Source: Lachnospiraceae bacterium
GTDB lineage: Bacteria; Bacillota; Clostridia; Lachnospirales; Lachnospiraceae
DNA: 64,000 nucleotides
NCBI GenBank assembly: GCA_910575255.1
Contig: CAJTEM010000014.1
Location: 1 to 64,000, forward strand
Reading direction: 5' to 3'
The notes under the pieces were generated by a model, which did no database searches, was not told where the DNA came from, and saw only the letters and a list, made by a program, of their open reading frames with translations. The stretch's first letter is position 1. The number at the start of each line of letters is the position of its first letter. The position numbers and the translations under genes are program-made. This document shows, piece by piece, positions 34,913 through 45,000 of this stretch.

Positions 34913-36139
34913 TCATTCATAATAAAATTCAAAATTGTCTTTCATGTGGAAAAAATCGGAATAATCAATATCAAATACCGGCTTTTTGACTTTGGAAATA
35001 TCAATTTTTCTTGCAATCAACTGCTGCAGGATACCGCCGTATGCCAGATCCCCCTGCAATACCGCGCCGATGATTTTTCCGTTCTTATGGATAATCTTTT
35101 TGTAAGACTCCTTTGTTTCCCTGATTTCTGTCCTGGCCTCCGGATCGTCTGCGTTGACATCCCCCAGCGACATGCTCGGGATCCCCAGGAAATTCATCGT
35201 GGCTTTACTGGCAAAGAAATCGGTCATAGCCCGTTTCTCCCCTGCCATATTGCCTGCCGCAATAATCCCCTCCTTCACGGCCACCGGCCAGATCGGGCTG
35301 GTTCCTGACACGTCGCCCGCGCCGTAAATATCATCGTCACTGGTTTTTCCGGTTTCATCATAGACAAGCCCAAAACGGCTGAGTCCTATTCCGGAACCTT
35401 CAAGAAATTCTACATTGGAACGCACCCCGGCGGTCACGACCACAAAATCACAGGGAAGCCTTTTCCCGTCTGTTAAGATAATCTCCGTAATCCGGTGATT
35501 CTCGTCCAGTATGGCTTCCGCGATCCCTACGCCATAATATTGGCTGACCCCCCGCTTTTTGAATGCCTCCTGATAAGTTGTGGCGGCGCGCTTGTCCAAT
35601 TGTCTGGACAAAAGCCACCCGGCCATTTCCACCATTGTCACGGAGACTCCCAACTCCAAAAAGCCGCTGGCACAGTCAAGGCCCACGAGCCCCGCCCCCA
35701 TAACGACGATATGCTTTGCCGTTTTTGCCGCTTCCCTCAGGACTTCCATATCCTCAATATTGCGGAAACCTGCAACGTTTGCCGCCTCTTTCAGATTTTT
35801 CACCGGCGGTATGAAGGTATGGGAGCCGGTGGCAATCAGAAGCTTATCATAAGAAACCTCTTCTCCGTCCTCTAAAAGAACCTTCTTTTCTTCTCTCTTT
35901 AAGCCGACGCAGTTCCTGCCCTTCATCCACAAAACATGGTAAAGTGTTTCAAAGTCCTTTTCCGCAAAGCAGAGCTTGTCCATATCCCGTTCTCCCCCAA
36001 GATAGTGATGGAGAATACAGCGGGAGTAGATGGCCTCATCTTTAGAGATGAGGACGATTTCTGCCTCCTTATCCAGACGCCTGAGTTCCCTTACCCCATT
36101 GATTCCTGCTGCCGAGGAGCCCAATACCACATATCTCAT
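34913..36139 (-). CDS. NAD(P)H-dependent FAD oxidoreductase of the nitrate-reductase operon
   Basis: A 408-residue two-dinucleotide-fold flavoprotein. FAD-binding VLGSSAAGINGVREL is at the N-terminus, NAD(P) fold VVMGAGLVGLDCASGF is near residue 147, and DDIYGAGDV is the second FAD motif. No redox-active CxxC is present. It resembles the N-terminal reductase part of NirB and rubredoxin reductases. With the Fe-S protein three bases upstream it most likely passes electrons from NAD(P)H to the molybdenum subunit. Confidence 0.88.
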   Translation of the reverse strand: MRYVVLGSSAAGINGVRELRRLDKEAEIVLISKDEAIYSRCILHHYLGGERDMDKLCFAEKDFETLYHVLWMKGRNCVGLKREEKKVLLEDGEEVSYDKLLIATGSHTFIPPVKNLKEAANVAGFRNIEDMEVLREAAKTAKHIVVMGAGLVGLDCASGFLELGVSVTMVEMAGWLLSRQLDKRAATTYQEAFKKRGVSQYYGVGIAEAILDENHRITEIILTDGKRLPCDFVVVTAGVRSNVEFLEGSGIGLSRFGLVYDETGKTSDDDIYGAGDVSGTSPIWPVAVKEGIIAAGNMAGEKRAMTDFFASKATMNFLGIPSMSLGDVNADDPEARTEIRETKESYKKIIHKNGKIIGAVLQGDLAYGGILQQLIARKIDISKVKKPVFDIDYSDFFHMKDNFEFYYE

Positions 36140-36142
36140 CCC

Positions 36143-36565
36143 TTATACCTCCTCTACCGTAATCGCCTTCATGGGACATTTTTCCACGCACATAGGCTTT
36201 GCACTTTTATCCTCGCTCCGGTGCACGCACATATTGCATTTCATAATCTCTGTCTTTTTCACGCTGTCATGCTTTAAAATCCCGTAAGGGCAGGACATGA
36301 TACACATGTAACAGCTTGCGCACTGGTCCTTGTCATACTCTACATACCCGGTCACAGGATTTTTTTTCATCGCGCCGGTCATACACGTATACACACATTC
36401 CGGCCTTTCGCAATGACGGCAGAAGATTGGCGCCGGGCGTGTCTCACTGTCAATCGTCACACGGTTCCTGGCATCTCCGCTCTGGGTTTCATGGCTTACC
36501 ACACACGCTGTCACACAGGTAAGGCACCCGATACATCGTCCACGATCTATTTTAATCCGATACAT
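36143..36565 (-). CDS. Polyferredoxin-type electron-transfer subunit (four 4Fe-4S)
   Basis: A 140-residue ferredoxin with 16 cluster-ligand cysteines in the DMSO-reductase-family beta-subunit order: CIGCLTCVTAC, CRHCERPECVYTC, CASCYMCIMSC and CNMCVHR...CVEKCP. It is soluble and carries electrons between the FAD protein and the molybdopterin subunit; the same type of subunit serves hydrogenases and formate dehydrogenases. Three bases separate it from the FAD gene and 101 from the catalytic gene. Confidence 0.93.
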   Translation of the reverse strand: MYRIKIDRGRCIGCLTCVTACVVSHETQSGDARNRVTIDSETRPAPIFCRHCERPECVYTCMTGAMKKNPVTGYVEYDKDQCASCYMCIMSCPYGILKHDSVKKTEIMKCNMCVHRSEDKSAKPMCVEKCPMKAITVEEV

Positions 36566-36666
36566 AATTCCCTCCTGAAATCTTTCCTGATAACCATTCC
36601 GATAACACCTGAATGGTTACCTTTCCTGTCGTTGCTGCAAAAGTCTTGACTCTTTATGGCACTCTC

Positions 36667-38772
36667 TTATTTCTCCTCATTCGCCGGAGGCTCTTTCTCA
36701 AACCGGACCGGAGTTGCCTTATAGGACGGTTCCTTGGAATAGGTATCATATAACGATGGTGTCAGCTTATTGCATTCTATATAATGAATCGGTGCAAATA
36801 ATTCACGATAACCTATATTTTCCGTAACCTTTACCAAAAATACCGCTTCCTGCCCGTTCACGGAAAATACCCGTATCCGGTCATTTTCCGCAATGTCATT
36901 CTCACCGGCAAGCGTCGGGTTCATATAAAGATACGCCTTTTTCACCGAAACATCCTCGACAAATTTTACTTCCTTTGTGCGGCTCTGGGTATGCCACTGT
37001 CCCACGCTTCCGCGGCCGGTATTTAAGATAAAGGGATATTTTTCACTTGCCGGAAGCGGGTTCTCCCTTACCTCCTCGAAGACAAACTGCGCCTTTTTTG
37101 ACGGGGTGAAAAAGTTCCCGTCGCCATAGAGGCGGCGCTGTTCTTCTTTGTTTTCCTCTTCCCTGCCTTCCGGGTAAGGCCACTGAATGCCATGTGAATT
37201 CTCCAGCGCCTCCCAGGTAATCCCCGTGATATCACAGGGCATATTCCGGGAACACTCCCGCATCAGGTTAAAGCAGTCTTTCGGCGTCTCCCAGCCTTTT
37301 AAGGCATCACCCATGCCGAGCGCCTTTCCCACTCCCAGGATCGCTTCATAATCCGATATTTCATGCTCCCCACGGGCAAGCACCGGACGCATGGCCGAAA
37401 GCCTGCGCTCCAGGTTGATGTAAGTCCCCTCCTTTTTGATTCCCGGGACAACCGGAAAGAATACGGTGCAGTCCTCCGCGCTTTCTATCGTGTCATAGAT
37501 ATCCTGTACGACAAAAAGTTCCAGCTTTTTCGCTGCCTCGGCAAAGGTTTCGTTATTCGTCCAGCTATGTCTCGGATTTGTACATAAAATCCAGAGTCCT
37601 TTAATCTCTCCGGCATTGATTCCCTCGATAATCTGGTTGTATGTTTTGGTGGGCTTTTCAGCCAGCATACTTTCCGGAACGCCCAATACCTGTGCCATCC
37701 GCTTTCTTCTTGCGGGATTGGTAAAATCGCCTCCGCCGAAGAAGACAGCCGTGTTGCTGTAAGCACGGGATCCCATGGCGTTGCACTGTCCGGTAATGGA
37801 ATTCGCCCCGGTTCCCGGCTTCCCGATATTGCCGGTCATAAGCGCCAGGTTAATGATTGCCTGTGCCGTGCGTACCGCCTCATAGCCTTGGTTTACCCCC
37901 ATTGTCCACCAGAACGATACGCGCTTCCCGCTATGGATCAGCTCCACAAGCTCCAGAATCTGTTCCCGGGAAAGACCTGTCCCTTCTGCGCCCCGCTCTA
38001 ACGTGTAGGGCCTTACAAATTTTTGGAATTCCTCGAATTTCTCCGTATGCTCTACAATAAATTTATGATCCAGATAATCCTTTTCAATCAGCTGGCCGGC
38101 TATGGTATATAAGAGCAGCAAATCGCTTCTCCATTTTAATCCGTACCAGTAATCCGCATTCATGGCAGTCTCGGATTTTCTCGGGTCAATCACGATAATT
38201 TTATGCCCTTCTACCTGATTGTTCCGCACCCTGCCCCACAAAATCGGGTGTGCCACGACAGGATTGGCCCCGATAAAAATGATCCTGTCCGAAAGTTCCA
38301 GATCCTTCAAGGTAAAACCCGGAGCGTCAAAACCGTAGCTCTGTTTATGTGCCACAACTGCCGTCGCCATGCAGAGCCTTGTATTCCCGTCCACGTTCGC
38401 CTTCAGATAATTTCTCATCACATGCCCGAAGAGGGCAAATTCCTCTAAGGTAAGCTGTCCCGTGCTGATGCCTGCCACACTTTCCGGGCCGTATTTCTCC
38501 TGCAGTTCTTTCAGCTTATTCGCTACATGCGAAAATCCTTCTTCCCAGGAAACCTCCTGAAAGCTTCCGTCTGTTTTGCGGATCTTCGGAAGGCTGTTTG
38601 GCTTGACGGTCTTCTGCTGCTTATCAAGAGACAGTCCCTTGATACAGCAAAACCCGTCATTGACCGGATACCCCTTTGTCGGCACTGTCTTGACAATCTG
38701 GCCATCCTCCACATAGAAATCCAGATTACAGTCCAGGGCACAGTAATTGCAGGTTGATTGTATCTTTCTCAT
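36667..38772 (-). CDS. Molybdopterin oxidoreductase, assimilatory-type nitrate reductase
   Basis: A 701-residue bis-MGD enzyme. The N-terminal CNYCALDCNLDF...CCIKG motif holds one 4Fe-4S. TRLCMATAVVAHKQSYGFDAPG carries the Mo-ligand Cys expected in nitrate reductases, while formate dehydrogenases usually have selenocysteine or Cys in another context. MGVNQGYEAVRTAQAIINLA and TGNIGKPGTGANSITGQCNAMGSR match NarB/NasC proteins. C-terminal TGRGSVGQWHTQSRT is the cofactor-binding end. It has no TAT signal, so it is cytoplasmic. With the Fe-S and FAD genes it resembles the nar cluster of Clostridium perfringens. Confidence 0.88.
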   Translation of the reverse strand: MRKIQSTCNYCALDCNLDFYVEDGQIVKTVPTKGYPVNDGFCCIKGLSLDKQQKTVKPNSLPKIRKTDGSFQEVSWEEGFSHVANKLKELQEKYGPESVAGISTGQLTLEEFALFGHVMRNYLKANVDGNTRLCMATAVVAHKQSYGFDAPGFTLKDLELSDRIIFIGANPVVAHPILWGRVRNNQVEGHKIIVIDPRKSETAMNADYWYGLKWRSDLLLLYTIAGQLIEKDYLDHKFIVEHTEKFEEFQKFVRPYTLERGAEGTGLSREQILELVELIHSGKRVSFWWTMGVNQGYEAVRTAQAIINLALMTGNIGKPGTGANSITGQCNAMGSRAYSNTAVFFGGGDFTNPARRKRMAQVLGVPESMLAEKPTKTYNQIIEGINAGEIKGLWILCTNPRHSWTNNETFAEAAKKLELFVVQDIYDTIESAEDCTVFFPVVPGIKKEGTYINLERRLSAMRPVLARGEHEISDYEAILGVGKALGMGDALKGWETPKDCFNLMRECSRNMPCDITGITWEALENSHGIQWPYPEGREEENKEEQRRLYGDGNFFTPSKKAQFVFEEVRENPLPASEKYPFILNTGRGSVGQWHTQSRTKEVKFVEDVSVKKAYLYMNPTLAGENDIAENDRIRVFSVNGQEAVFLVKVTENIGYRELFAPIHYIECNKLTPSLYDTYSKEPSYKATPVRFEKEPPANEEK

Positions 38773-38853
38773 GGCTCCTCCTATCTGTCAAAATAATTTC
38801 CGTTCTGGTAGGTTATTCCTTTAAATGAGAATATTTTACCAGTAAATACGCAA

Positions 38854-38881
38854 AAATTCCGTGATGTAAGTCACGGAATTT
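38854..38881 (-). terminator. Perfect palindrome: terminator of the Crp/Fnr gene, possible operator
   Basis: AAATTCCGTGA-TGTAAG-TCACGGAATTT is a perfect 11-bp stem. On the minus strand it is followed by TTTTT after the stem, so it would terminate the crp/fnr transcript. Its centre GTGA-N6-TCAC equals the Crp-family half-sites, and it lies 82 bases upstream of the nitrate reductase, so it could also be an operator. Confidence 0.65.
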
Positions 38882-38910
38882 CCACAAGTTACAGATATTC
38901 TTTTTTGCTG

Positions 38911-39591
38911 TTATTGGATCTCCCCCGTCCGGTAAAACGCGGATATTCTTTGCGGATTTATGATAATGATCCGCTTTCCTTTCATCTGGATCAGCCGATA
39001 ATCCACAAGAGTCCGGCAAAGCCTTGACGCAGTTTCTCTCGGTGTCCCCAGCATATCGGCAAGAAAGGTAACGGAAAGATTGATATTGATTTCTATCCCC
39101 TCCGGCACGTTGACGCCGAAATCCCTGGCAAGCTTCCAGAGCTTTGCCGCAAGCCTGCGCTCCATGTAGATACTTTCCATCGTATTTTTAAGCTGATGGC
39201 CAAGCCGCCAGACCTTCCGCTCCTGAGCCGCAAGCACTGCCCGGGTCAGGGCAAAATCCTGCTGCATGCAGCGCACAAAACGATCGGCAGGGATAATAAA
39301 AATACGGCTTTTCTCAATGGTTTCACAATAGGTGGCAGAATGATGCTCATTCAGCACGTGCTCATTGAGCAGTGCGCCACGGCCAAAAATAAATAATATC
39401 TTTCGGTTTCCGGTATGGGTCAGATTATAGACGATAGACTTTCCGTCTATCTGTATATAAATCTGTTCTAACGGTTCCTTTGCACGGATAATCAGGCTTC
39501 CCTTTGGGAATTCCTGTATTTTACCGTACTTTCTGAGTTTTTGCAGCGTATCGGGCGCCACTTCTTTAAAAAGCGCTAATCCCTCTGTCAT
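38911..39591 (-). CDS. Crp/Fnr-family regulator
   Basis: A 226-residue regulator. The N-terminal cyclic-nucleotide-fold (residues 15-130) has no N-terminal Fnr Cys cluster. The C-terminal winged HTH reads LSVTFLADMLGTPRETASRLCRTLVDYRLIQ. It sits between moaC and the nitrate-reductase operon, so it is a good candidate for anaerobic or nitrate/NO-dependent control of this locus. The inducing signal cannot be seen. Confidence 0.9.
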   Translation of the reverse strand: MTEGLALFKEVAPDTLQKLRKYGKIQEFPKGSLIIRAKEPLEQIYIQIDGKSIVYNLTHTGNRKILFIFGRGALLNEHVLNEHHSATYCETIEKSRIFIIPADRFVRCMQQDFALTRAVLAAQERKVWRLGHQLKNTMESIYMERRLAAKLWKLARDFGVNVPEGIEININLSVTFLADMLGTPRETASRLCRTLVDYRLIQMKGKRIIIINPQRISAFYRTGEIQ

Positions 39592-39627
39592 TTGTACCTG
39601 AATACCAATAACCTCCTTCCCATTGTC

Positions 39628-40101
39628 CTATTGCCTTTCATATATCCCGCTCTTTCCTCCGCTTTTCTTTTCCAGGCGGATATCTTGGATCACCATCCCC
39701 TTATCCATGGCTTTACACATGTCATAGATGGTAAGGAGCGCCACCGACACGCCGGTTAGAGCCTCCATTTCCACCCCGGTTTTCCCCTCGGTCTTTACCG
39801 TACAGACCGCTTCGATTTCGCAGCTTTCCTCCAGCATCCGAAAATTCACCATTGCTTTTGTCAGCGATAGCATATGACATAAAGGAATCAGATTAGCCGT
39901 CTGCTTTACCGCCATAATCCCTGCCACCCTGGCAACTCCCAGTACATCCCCCTTTGCAGCCGTACCGTTTTTTATTGTCTCATAGATTTCCCGGCTTACC
40001 TGAATCCTGCCGCTTGCAGATGCCTCCCGCTCTGTGATCCTTTTCTCCGTCACATCAACCATGACGGCATTTCCTTCCTGGTCAAAATGGGTCAGGGCCA
40101 T
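39628..40101 (-). CDS. moaC: Cyclic pyranopterin monophosphate synthase
   Basis: A 157-residue MoaC. Family blocks: [39 protein letters not shown] and [31 protein letters not shown], with the catalytic Lys in the last. It completes the step begun by MoaA. It starts directly after the stop of the MoeA-like gene, and the Crp/Fnr gene is 36 bases downstream. Note moaA is in the other unit, 8 kb away. Confidence 0.95.
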   Translation of the reverse strand: MALTHFDQEGNAVMVDVTEKRITEREASASGRIQVSREIYETIKNGTAAKGDVLGVARVAGIMAVKQTANLIPLCHMLSLTKAMVNFRMLEESCEIEAVCTVKTEGKTGVEMEALTGVSVALLTIYDMCKAMDKGMVIQDIRLEKKSGGKSGIYERQ

Positions 40102-41133
40102 TTAACAATCGCCTCCCTTTCCAAATCCACAATTGGGAAAGGTGCATACCGGGCAAGACAGGCACAGTCCTCCTTCTCCCAGCGTGGAGATATCCTTTTC
40201 TTTCAATTTTTCTCCTGCCATAATCCGCGGAAGCACCAGATCAAAAATCGTTCTTTTCGCATACATTACACAGCCCGGAAGCCCCATAATCGGTATGTCT
40301 CCCTGATCATATGCCAAAAGAAACATTGCCCCGGGAAGCACCGGGGCCCCATAGGTTACGATTGCAGCTCCCGTATTTTTAATCGCCAGCGGCGTGCGGT
40401 CATCCGGATCCACACTCATCCCTCCCGTACACAGAATCATATCCGCCCCCTTTTCCAGCAATCTCCGGATACAGGCAGTAATCCGCTCATGGTTGTCGTC
40501 ACTTATCTCATGTCCGATAATTTCCACATGATATTCGGCCAGCTTTTCTTCAATCACCGGAGTAAACGTATCCTGAATCCTTCCATAATACACTTCATTT
40601 CCTGTTGCCACAATTCCTGCTTTTTTCTGTAAAAAGGGCATGAGTTCAAAAATGGGTTTATCCCCGCATATCTCTTTTGCCCGTTCCATCTTTTCCTTCT
40701 CAATCATAAGCGGAATAATTCTTGTTCCTGCGATTTTCTCCCCTGCTTTCACCGGAAAATTCCCATGTCTGGAGGCAATCATCATCTCTCCCAGCCCGTT
40801 GATGCGATTCAAGCGGTTCTTATCTACCTTAAGCAAGCCGTCGCATTCTGCAATGACTTCAATTTTCCCTTCCTTTACCTCCGACGGACGCATATGTTTA
40901 TTGGCACAGAAGGAATACAGAATCTCTGCCGCCTCATTTTCATGGAGCATATTCCCATTGTTCTCCCACACATAGAGATGATCCTTACCTATGCTTAACA
41001 ATACCGGAATATCCTCTTCTGTAATTACATGTCCTTTGCGAAATACCGCGTCTTTTGTCACTCCCCTGATAATCTGGGTAACATCATGGCAAAGCACATG
41101 TCCTACCGCATCCTTTGTTCTAATCTCTTTCAT
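40102..41133 (-). CDS. MoeA-like molybdopterin-binding protein with Cys-rich tail
   Basis: A 343-residue protein with the MoCF-binding fold: AGIVATGNEVYYGRI, DMILCTGGMSVDPDDRTP and GAPVLPGAMFLLAY. The N-terminal part resembles MoeA domain I but lacks the fourth beta-barrel domain at the C-terminus. Instead it ends with LSCPVCTFPNCGFGKGGDC, five Cys within about 20 residues, suitable for a metal or Fe-S site. A full MoeA is encoded at 31584-32789, so this protein is probably specialised for the adjacent reductase or a selective sensor. First gene of its unit. Confidence 0.8.
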   Translation of the reverse strand: MKEIRTKDAVGHVLCHDVTQIIRGVTKDAVFRKGHVITEEDIPVLLSIGKDHLYVWENNGNMLHENEAAEILYSFCANKHMRPSEVKEGKIEVIAECDGLLKVDKNRLNRINGLGEMMIASRHGNFPVKAGEKIAGTRIIPLMIEKEKMERAKEICGDKPIFELMPFLQKKAGIVATGNEVYYGRIQDTFTPVIEEKLAEYHVEIIGHEISDDNHERITACIRRLLEKGADMILCTGGMSVDPDDRTPLAIKNTGAAIVTYGAPVLPGAMFLLAYDQGDIPIMGLPGCVMYAKRTIFDLVLPRIMAGEKLKEKDISTLGEGGLCLSCPVCTFPNCGFGKGGDC

Positions 41134-41149
41134 AACCTTTTCACCTTTT

Positions 41150-41523
41150 CACGAAGATATGCTCTGGAGCTTCTTTGTACCTGTATGAACCATTCCATTA
41201 TACCACACTGCTTCTTCCCTGTATATCCCTCCAGCCAGTCTGGCTTTTTGTTTCATCTTACCATAAAACTTGTGATTGTGGCAAGATAATATCAGAAGCC
41301 TGTTTTGCTTCGACTTGTCCTGCAGCCTTACCCTCATGCATGACCTTATCGGAGATTCCTGTTCGTCAGACCAGAGATTTGTCCGTGAGTTAGCATGTTC
41401 CTCACATCCAGCTTCCTTCAGATTCCACCTCACGATGGACACCCTTGCCTTCGGCTATATCCTTCCCACTACCGGGCGGATTCCGGACTTGCACCGGTTA
41501 GAAACGTACGCCGCCAGGCGCAC
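41150..41523 (-). mobile_element. 5' fragment of a group II intron (domain I)
   Basis: The minus strand starts at 41523 with GTGCGC, the conserved intron 5' end. Typical bacterial domain I follows (GGAATCCGCCCGGTAGTGGGAAGG..., AAGGGTGTCCATCGTGAGG, ...CATGCTAACTCACGGACAA). The sequence ends near 41150, just before the MoeA-like gene. No reverse transcriptase ORF and no domains V/VI follow, so it cannot splice or move. The open frame 41442-41149 is a translation of intron RNA, not a gene. Confidence 0.7.
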
Positions 41524-41592
41524 AACAGAAAAGGTGCGTAAACTCCGATGTTTACGCACCTTTTCTATCTCTATAAACCCCTTATTCTGAAA

Positions 41593-41664
41593 GCTCCCGG
41601 CCGGACTCGAACCGGCGACCCACGCATTACGAATGCGTTGCGCTACCAACTGCGCTACGGAAGC
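41593..41664 (-). tRNA. tRNA-Thr (anticodon CGT)
   Basis: GCTTCCG pairs with CGGGAGC at the acceptor. The anticodon arm is ACGCA-TTCGTAA-TGCGT with CGT, reading ACG. The T-arm contains GGTTCGAGTCC. No CCA is encoded. Confidence 0.95.
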
Positions 41665-41752
41665 ATCTGCAAAACCTTAAGGACAGTTTCTTTTGTGATC
41701 CGGATTTTGTCCTTTGCATAAAAATGCTTTGGACAATGTCCAAAGCATCCTA

Positions 41753-41824
41753 TGACCTCACCGGGAATCGAACCCGGGTTTACGCCGTGAGAGGGCGTCG
41801 TCTTGACCGCTTGACCATGAGGCC
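41753..41824 (-). tRNA. tRNA-Glu (anticodon CTC)
   Basis: The acceptor pairs GGCCTCA with TGAGGTC, the anticodon arm is ACGCC-CTCTCAC-GGCGT with CTC (reads GAG), and the T-arm is CCCGGGTTCGATTCCCGG. No CCA is encoded. Confidence 0.95.
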
Positions 41825-41855
41825 CTAACCAATGGTATGTACTACCAAGAGTACA

Positions 41856-41929
41856 TCGAGGCGACAAGATTCGAACTTGCGGCCTCTGCGTCCCGAACGC
41901 AGCGCTCTACCAAACTGAGCCACGCCTCG
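41856..41929 (-). tRNA. tRNA-Pro (anticodon CGG)
   Basis: CGAGGCG pairs with CGCCTCG, the anticodon arm is CTGCG-TTCGGGA-CGCAG with CGG (reads CCG), and the T-arm contains AGTTCGAATCT. No CCA is encoded. Confidence 0.95.
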
Positions 41930-42048
41930 ATACCTCTGTTAGTATAATACGAATTGTTCTAATTGTCAACACTTTTTTCACAATTTCATCCGATTTCATC
42001 CAGGATCGTGTTTAAAATTCATTCCCGCCATCTGCGCGCCCTGAACTG

Positions 42049-45000
42049 TTACCCAAAATCAAACAGCGACAGCTGATTGCTCTCCGGAAGTTCGCCCAAA
42101 AGCCCCATATCCGCCATCAGATCTGTCAGGCTCTTGCTGATCTTGGCACGGTTACGGAAATCCTCCCGTGACAAGAACTGTCCCTCTGCCGCTGCCTCTA
42201 CCACGCCCTCTGCCGCTTTCTCTCCCATTCCGTCAATACTCCCTAACGACGGCATCAGCTTGCCGTCAATGATCTGGAAATGGTGTGCCTGTGCCCGATA
42301 AATGTCGATCGGCATAAATTCATACCCCCGGGCATACATTTCCTGCACAATCCGCATGTCGCGCAAAGTATCCTGCTCCTTCTTGGAAAGAGTATCCGCC
42401 CGCTTCCGGTAATCTGCCAGATGATATTCCAGACGATCTCTTCCCTGGCACATCAGCTCATAGGAAAAACCGCTGGCCCGGATACTGAAAAACGACGCAT
42501 AATAAGCCAGAGGGTAAAACACCTTACAGTACGCCACCCGCCACGCCATCATGACATAGGCAGCGGCATGTGCCTTGGGAAACATGTATTTGATTTTCAG
42601 GCAGGAATCGATGTACCATTGGGGTACGTCATGCTTTTTCATCTCTTCGATCCAGTCCGGCTTCAGTCCTTTTCCTTTGCGGACACTTTCCATGATTGTA
42701 AAAGAGAGGCCTTCCTCCAGTCCCTGCTGGATCAGATAGACCATGATGTCGTCCCGGCAGCAGATGGCGGTCTGAATCGTCGCCTGTCCGCTTAAAATCA
42801 GATCCTTGGCATTTCCCAGCCACACATCAGTCCCATGTGCTAATCCTGCTATCCGGACCAGATCCGAGAAATATTTCGGCTGCGCGTCGATCAGCATCTG
42901 CATGGCAAAATCCGTGCCAAACTCCGGGATCCCCAATGCCCCCAGCTGGCAGCCGCCGATATCCTCAGGCGTAATTCCCAGAGCGGAGGTGTTCTGAAAC
43001 AGCGACATCACCTCCGGTGAGTCCAGAGGAATATCCTTCACCGGATCCAGCCCGGTCAGATCCTGCAGCATCCGGATCATGGTCGGATCATCGTGTCCCA
43101 GAATATCCAGCTTCAGAAGATTGTGGTCAATCGAGTGATAGTCGAAATGAGTCGTCACCGTCTTTGTCGTCATATCGTTGGCCGGCCTCTGCACCGGGGT
43201 AAAGGAATAGATCTCCTCTCCGATCGGCAACACCACGATACCTCCCGGGTGCTGTCCGGTAGTCCGGCGCACTCCCACGCAGCCCTGGACGATCCGGTCA
43301 ATCTCGCAGTTCCGTTTGTGGACGCCCCGTTCTTCATAATAGCGCTTCACATATCCGAACGCGGTCTTGTCCGCCAGGGTGCCGATGGTTCCCGCACGGA
43401 AGGTCTGACCCTTCCCAAAGATAACCTCTGTATAGTCGTGAGCCTTGCTCTGATATTCTCCGGAAAAGTTCAGATCAATATCCGGTTCCTTATCTCCTTT
43501 AAAACCCAGGAATGTCTCAAACGGAATATCAAATCCGGCCTTGGTAAGCGGAATCCCGCATTTCGGACATGCCCGATCCGGCATATCGCAGCCAGCCATC
43601 CCGCCGAATTTCTTAACCTCCTCGGAATCAAAATCATAATAATGGCAATGAGAGCAGTAATAATGGGGACTGAGAGGATTGACCTCCGTAATCCCGGACA
43701 TCGTAGCCACAAAGGAAGAGCCCACAGAGCCCCGGGAGCCCACCAGATATCCGTCCTCATTGGACTTCCACACCAGCTTCTGGGCAATAATATACATGAC
43801 CGCAAAACCATTGGATATAATGGAATTCAGTTCCCGCTCCAGACGCTCCACCACGATCTCCGGCAGATCCCTGCCGTACATCTCATGGGCACGGTCATAG
43901 CAGATTTTCCGTAATGTTTCATCTGAATCTTCGATGACCGGCGGGCATTTATCCGGCCGTACCGGTGCGATCCGGTCGCACATATCAGCAATCCTGCGGG
44001 TGTTGGTGATGACCACCTCCTCTGCCTTGTCCGGTCCCAGATACTCGAATTCCTGAAGCATTTCCTCTGTGGTCCGCAGATACAGCGGCGCCTGATTATC
44101 CGCATCGCTGAAATTCTGTCCGGCCATCAGAATCCGCCGGTACACCTCATCCTCCGGATTTAGAAAATGCACGTCGCACGTCGCACAGACCGGCTTTCCC
44201 AGAGCATCCCCCATCCGAATGACCTGCCGGTTCAGATCCTTTAAATCCTCTATGGTTTTCACTGTGCTCTTCTCATCCCGCAGCATAAAAGTATTGTTCC
44301 CCAAAGGCTGAATTTCCAGATAATCATAAAATCCGGCAATCTTCATCAGCTCTGCCTCCGGAAGCCCCCGCAGCATAGCCTGGAACAATTCTCCTGCCTC
44401 GCAGGCCGAACCGATGATCAGTCCCTCCCGGTACCGATTCAGTACACTCTTGGGAATGCGCGGACGTCGGGCAAAATAATCGATATGGGACCAGGATACC
44501 AGCCGGTACAGATTCGTCCGCCCCACCTCGTTCTTCGCCAGGATAATCACATGATAGGTCGGCAGCTTTTTCACCATATCTGCATTCAAAGCACTCATCC
44601 GGTTCAGCTCATCTAAGTTCTCGATTCCCTGTGCCCGCAGCATTTCCACAAATTTTACAAAGATTTCTGCGGTTGCCCCTGCATCGTCGACCGCCCGATG
44701 ATGATTCTCCAGGGAAATGTTCAGGGCCTTGGCTACCGTATCCAGCTTAAAGCGGTTTAAGCTGGGCAAAAGATGTCTTGCCATGGCTACCGTATCCAAT
44801 ACCGTCGGCGCAAACTCCAGCCCCTGACGGCTTGCCTGATGGGCAATAAAGCTCACGTCAAAGGAAGCGTTGTGTGCCACCAGCGCACAATCACGGCAAA
44901 ATTCCAGAAACTGCGGCAGCACGGTCTCGATTCCCGGTGAGGACAATACCATGTTGTCATTGATTCCGGTCAGGTTCTCAATCTCAAAGGGAATCGGTAC

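Noticed and set aside
26195-41133. A molybdenum cofactor riboswitch
   Set aside because: Gene spacing in the mod/moa/mob run leaves no room for it, and the leader of the MoeA-like gene is intron sequence; I saw no matching fold.
41149-41442. A 97-codon minus-strand frame
   Set aside because: It lies within group II intron domain I sequence and is a translation of intron RNA.
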